Assembly: GCA_965237575.1 (NCBI GenBank)
Contig: CBDEGI010000003.1
Span: 558,001-622,000 of the forward strand
Direction: 5' to 3'
DNA: 64,000 nucleotides
Source: JAKZVK01 sp965237575
GTDB lineage: Bacteria; Acidobacteriota; Terriglobia; Bryobacterales; UBA6623
The notes under the pieces were generated by a model. It worked only from the letters and a program-made list of their open reading frames with translations. It was not told where the DNA came from and made no database searches. Position numbers and translations under genes: made by a program. Below, in pieces: positions 60,706 to 64,000 of the stretch; the stretch's first letter is position 1, and every line of letters begins with the position of its first letter.

Positions 60706-62352
60706 ATGAACGCACATCTCGGCCGGCGACAAGTGCTGAAGCTAGCGAGTGGCGCGGCCGCGGGCAGCATGCTCGGCCCACTGCATGCGGCGGACAACAG
60801 CACCGACGCGATCGTGAGCAAGCACGGGGCCGTCGCCGCGGCACGGGCGCCGACACCCGCTCGCGTCGGGCAAGACATCCTCGCTCGGGGAGGCAACGCC
60901 GTGGACGCCGCCGTTGCCGCGGCCTTGACCGCGGCGGTGGTCGAGCCGGCTTCCTGCGGTATGGGCGGATATGGGACGCACATCACGATCGCGACAGCCG
61001 ATGGAAAGGCCACGTGCATCGACGCCAACTCGATGGCGCCCGAGGCCGCGCGTCCCGATATGTTCACACCCGACGAGACGGGCCAGGTTCCCGGCAAAGT
61101 GAACTACTACGGCTGGCTCGCCGCAGGCATCCCCGGGACGTTGGCCGGCCTGCAGATGGCGCTCGACCGCTACGGGACAAAGAAGTTCGGGGAAGTCGCC
61201 GAAGCGGCCATCGGCTTCGCGCAGGACGGATTCGTCATCAACGAGCAAGTGGCGAACTCGTTTCGTGGGTCCGCCGATCACTTCCGCCGCGATCCGGCGT
61301 CCAAGCGGCTCTACTTCGACGGGGATGAGCCGATCGCCAAGGGCGCGACCTACCGCAATCCCGACCTCGCGGCGATGCTCACAAAGCTGGCCGAGCGCGG
61401 CACGTCGGACTCGTTTTACCGCGGCGACATCGGCCGCCAGATCGCTTCCGAGTTCCGCAAGCACGGCGGCATCGCAACAGCTGACGACTTCGCCGCCTAC
61501 CAGGCGAAAGAAGTCAAGCCGGTTGAGCTGTCGTGGCGCGGCTACTCGATGCACACCGCTCCGGTCACGGCGGGCGGGCTGTCGACGTTGCAGGCGCTAG
61601 CTATTCTCAGGGCGCTCAAATGGGAAGGCTTGCCGGACCTGAAGAAGAACCATGCGGCACTCGAAGCGCTGCGGCTGGCTTGGGCCGACCGCTTTCGTTA
61701 CTTCGGCGATCCCGAGCAGGTCGACGTGCCGGATCAGCGTTTGCTCTCGGCTGCGTACGTGGGCGAGTTGGCCGAGAAAGTCGAGCAGGCCATTGAGGCA
61801 GGCAAGCCGATCAAGCAGGACTTCGATTCCTACGAGCAGCGGGGCACGATCCACATCAGCACGTCCGACCGCGAAGGGAACGTGGTCGCTCTGACGTTGA
61901 CCCACGGTGGCGGGTTCGGCGCGCGGGTGACCGTCGGCGGGCTTGGGGTCACGCTCGGACACGGCGTCTCGCGGTTCGATCCGCGGCCGGGGCGCGCGAA
62001 CTCGATCGGGCCGCGCAAGCGTCCGCTGAACAACATGACGCCGACGGCCGTGATGCACGAGGGCCGTCCCGTGCTCGCCCTGGGCGCGCGGGGCGGACGC
62101 CGCATCCCCAACGCGGTGTATTCGGTCTTGTTGCCGTTCGTCGGAGAGGACCGGCCGATGGCAGAATCGGTAAACGCGCCGAGACTGCACACGCTGGGCA
62201 ACATGAACCTGACGCTCGACAGCCAATGGCCGGCGGATGCGGCCGGGTTCTTCGAGAAGATGGGTTACCGGGTATCGAGAGGCGGCGTCGCGCTGCTGAG
62301 CGCCGCGTCGTTCGATCCGGCGACGGGGCAGGTTGGAGCGACTCTTAGGTAG
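60706..62352 (+). CDS. ggt: Tat-exported gamma-glutamyltransferase
   Basis: 548 residues from ATG 60706. N-terminus LGRRQVLKLASGAAAGSML is a twin-arginine signal. Ntn-hydrolase family: EPASCGMGGYGTHITIATAD, AAGIPGTLAGLQMAL, LSTLQALAILRAL, and the autocleavage site RGTIHISTSDREGNVVALTL, in which Thr381 would become the nucleophile. The usual glycine-rich oxyanion part is altered (GLGVTLGHGVSRFDP). It hydrolyses or transfers gamma-glutamyl groups, for example from glutathione or polyglutamate. The following gene starts 13 bases on. Confidence 0.85.
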   Translation: MNAHLGRRQVLKLASGAAAGSMLGPLHAADNSTDAIVSKHGAVAAARAPTPARVGQDILARGGNAVDAAVAAALTAAVVEPASCGMGGYGTHITIATADGKATCIDANSMAPEAARPDMFTPDETGQVPGKVNYYGWLAAGIPGTLAGLQMALDRYGTKKFGEVAEAAIGFAQDGFVINEQVANSFRGSADHFRRDPASKRLYFDGDEPIAKGATYRNPDLAAMLTKLAERGTSDSFYRGDIGRQIASEFRKHGGIATADDFAAYQAKEVKPVELSWRGYSMHTAPVTAGGLSTLQALAILRALKWEGLPDLKKNHAALEALRLAWADRFRYFGDPEQVDVPDQRLLSAAYVGELAEKVEQAIEAGKPIKQDFDSYEQRGTIHISTSDREGNVVALTLTHGGGFGARVTVGGLGVTLGHGVSRFDPRPGRANSIGPRKRPLNNMTPTAVMHEGRPVLALGARGGRRIPNAVYSVLLPFVGEDRPMAESVNAPRLHTLGNMNLTLDSQWPADAAGFFEKMGYRVSRGGVALLSAASFDPATGQVGATLR

Positions 62353-62365
62353 AGGCGAGCACGCG

Positions 62366-63835
62366 ATGAGGCTGACCTGGCGAACAGCTGCGCGCACGCT
62401 GCTGGGGCTTACCCTCGCTGCGGTGTCGGTGCAGGCGGATCCCATCGACATCGGGTCGCGACTTGAGCTGTTCGTTGACGACTACCTGATCGAACGTATC
62501 GGCGGCGATGCTCGGTTGCGGCTTCATCGGCCACGTCCGCGCGCGATCGCGATTGTTCTCGACGCTCCGTGGGAGGGCAACACCTCCGGGTATGTGACGG
62601 TGTTTCGCGACGGGCCCGTCTACAAGATGTATTACCGGGGCCGGCAGATGGACCTGACCGGCGACAAACTCAAGTTCGTTCATGGTCAGACGATTTGTTA
62701 TGCCGAAAGTAAGGACGGTATCCGGTGGGGCAAGCCAGAGCTGGGTCTCATCGAGTTCCAAGGCTCGAAGAAGAACAACATCGTTTGGGACGAGGAGGGG
62801 TCGCACAACTTCGCGCCGTTCAAGGACACCAACCCGAACTGCGATCCCGAGGCCCGCTACAAAGCGTTGGGCGGCGTGAAGTCCGAGGGCGGGCTGTTCG
62901 CGTTCCATTCGCCCGACGGCATCCGCTGGAAGAAGATGCAGGCGAAGCCCGTCGTCACGAAGGGATACTTCGACTCCCTGAACCTGGCGTTCTGGGATAC
63001 CGAGCGCGGCGAGTACCGAGAGTATCACCGCGATTTTCGCGACGGCCGCGACATCATGACGGCCACGTCGAAGGACTTCGTCCATTGGAGCGAGCCCGAA
63101 TTCATCAAGTACATCCCGGGCCGGTTGACGCAGCTCTATACCAACCAGGTGACGCCGTACTTCCGTGCGCCGCACATCCTACTGGGGTTCCCGACCCGAT
63201 ACAACGACGGACGGGGCCTGCTGACCCCGTTCAACGAACGCTTGGCCCGCGTGAAGGAGCGCTACGGAACCGACTACACCGACGGCGGGTTCATGGCGAG
63301 CCGCGATCGGGAGACTTTCAAGATGTGGGGCGAGGCGTTCATCCGTCCGGGGCCGGTCGAGGAGGGCCGTTGGGTGTACGGTGCGAACTATCAAAACTGG
63401 GGGCTGATCGAGACGAAGTCCGCGATCGAGGGCTCACCAAACGAGATCTCGGTCTACGCGAGTGAGGGCAACGGTTGGGTCGGACCCGGCAAGAGCCTGC
63501 GCAGGCATACGTTGCGCATCGACGGTTTTGTGTCGCTCGAAGCGCCGTTGAGCGGCGGGGAACTGCTCACCAGGATCGTCACCTTCGAGGGCAACGAGAT
63601 GGCGATCAACTTCGCGACCTCGGCGGCGGGAAGCGTCCGAGTGGAGGTCCAAGATGAGAAAGGGATGCCCATCGAAGGGTACGCGCTGAGTGATTGTGAG
63701 GAGATTTACGGCGACTCGATCGAGCGTGTGGTTGCGTGGAAGCGCGGGCCCGACGTGAGCGTTCTCGCGGGTAGGCCCGTGCGACTGCGTTTCGTGGTCC
63801 AAGACGCGGACCTGTTCTCCTTCCGATTTCGTTAG
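62366..63835 (+). CDS. Secreted GH32/43-like five-bladed propeller protein
   Basis: 489 residues from ATG 62366. Signal peptide (LLGLTLAAVSVQADP). Repeats of the type seen in five-bladed glycosidase folds: YKMYYRGRQMDLTG, ICYAESKDGIRWGKPEL, FAFHSPDGIRWKKMQ, ATSKDFVHWSEPEF. A C-terminal beta domain follows (MAINFATSAAGSVRVEVQD). Catalytic acids cannot be placed with certainty, so it may be a glycosidase of the GH32/43/62 clan or a sugar-binding relative. It is 13 bases after ggt. Confidence 0.8.
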   Translation: MRLTWRTAARTLLGLTLAAVSVQADPIDIGSRLELFVDDYLIERIGGDARLRLHRPRPRAIAIVLDAPWEGNTSGYVTVFRDGPVYKMYYRGRQMDLTGDKLKFVHGQTICYAESKDGIRWGKPELGLIEFQGSKKNNIVWDEEGSHNFAPFKDTNPNCDPEARYKALGGVKSEGGLFAFHSPDGIRWKKMQAKPVVTKGYFDSLNLAFWDTERGEYREYHRDFRDGRDIMTATSKDFVHWSEPEFIKYIPGRLTQLYTNQVTPYFRAPHILLGFPTRYNDGRGLLTPFNERLARVKERYGTDYTDGGFMASRDRETFKMWGEAFIRPGPVEEGRWVYGANYQNWGLIETKSAIEGSPNEISVYASEGNGWVGPGKSLRRHTLRIDGFVSLEAPLSGGELLTRIVTFEGNEMAINFATSAAGSVRVEVQDEKGMPIEGYALSDCEEIYGDSIERVVAWKRGPDVSVLAGRPVRLRFVVQDADLFSFRFR

Positions 63836-63849
63836 CATCCAGATCAACC

Positions 63850-64000
63850 ATGCCGAACCAAGACCCTGCCGCGCCGCCGCCTTTCGGTTCCGAGAACCTT
63901 CGTCTGCCGGATGAACTGCGTGTTCCGGTGAAGGAGCACCTGGCCTACCTGCGCGAGCAGTACCGGGAGCTCAAGTGGGCGGGACGCGTTGGCTTCGGGA
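63850..64000 (+). CDS. Partial gene, possibly isochorismatase-like hydrolase
   Basis: First 50 codons only, cut by the window edge. It starts MPNQDPAAPPPFGSENL and includes LAYLREQYRELKWAGRVGFG. The RVGFG ending resembles the lead-in of isochorismatase/cysteine-hydrolase proteins as I remember them, but too little is present to be sure. Reads in the same direction, 15 bases after the propeller protein stop. Confidence 0.4.
   Translation, partial: MPNQDPAAPPPFGSENLRLPDELRVPVKEHLAYLREQYRELKWAGRVGFG

Overview
The window looks like a chromosomal piece of a high-GC member of the Acidobacteriota (perhaps Bryobacterales/Solibacter-like). This is inferred from gene content: an Oar-type TonB-dependent receptor with a carboxypeptidase-regulatory-like N-terminus, many Tat-exported enzymes, a bactofilin, a DciA/GatC/GatA block, an STGPRTPEGK-family protein and abundant short palindromic intergenic repeats. 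No rRNA, tRNA, CRISPR array or prophage was recognised.

Layout. 1-6.5 kb: truncated aldehyde dehydrogenase, Tat-exported RidA, BNR/sialidase-like protein and a large Oar-like receptor, all on the minus strand. 6.7-11.6 kb: a mobile-element graveyard with two ISL3-like transposase remnants, a beta-propeller fragment fused in frame to one of them, two copies of an IS1380-like remnant bracketing a wrecked EF-hand/membrane gene, and another transposase tail. 11.6-19.2 kb: a broken CHASE2 histidine kinase next to an intact NtrC-type regulator, Maf, DciA-like, GatC, and GatA carrying an unusual C-terminal HIT/GalT-like module. 19.4-28.9 kb: radical SAM enzyme, MobA, SMP-30 lactonase plus MDR dehydrogenase, HEAT-repeat/sodium symporter fusion, HpcH/HpaI aldolase, pirin and an ArsC/Spx protein. 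29-34.6 kb: Tat-exported UxuA-like, enolase-superfamily and Gfo/Idh enzymes, an Asp-rich repeat protein with a frameshift, and two tiny membrane proteins. 34.9-43.6 kb: a HutI-like protein missing most metal ligands beside FtcD, a TPR protein, methyltransferase, bactofilin, the STGPRTPEGK protein and a frameshifted pentapeptide protein. 44-55 kb: SoxC/SoxD-like pair, exported aldo-keto reductase, amidohydrolase, RNase D, lipoprotein, exported SelA-like enzyme, MetX and HtrA. 55-64 kb: two glycosyltransferases, a 2H phosphoesterase, a lysine-only histone-H1-like peptide, exported gamma-glutamyltransferase, a GH32/43-like propeller protein and a partial gene.

How it works together. Much of the window is consistent with an envelope-centred scavenging lifestyle: outer-membrane uptake (TonB receptor), exported sugar-acid, amino-acid and peptide enzymes, a sodium symporter and sulfur-compound oxidation. 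Several genes carry single-base frameshifts, some in G runs, which could be assembly errors. Others (74-bp and 10-bp tandem duplications, transposase fusions) look like genuine decay. The most interesting items are the GatA-HIT fusion, the HutI-like pseudoenzyme paired with FtcD, three copies of an identical C-terminal peptide differing only by synonymous changes, and repeat families that begin at or near gene stop codons.
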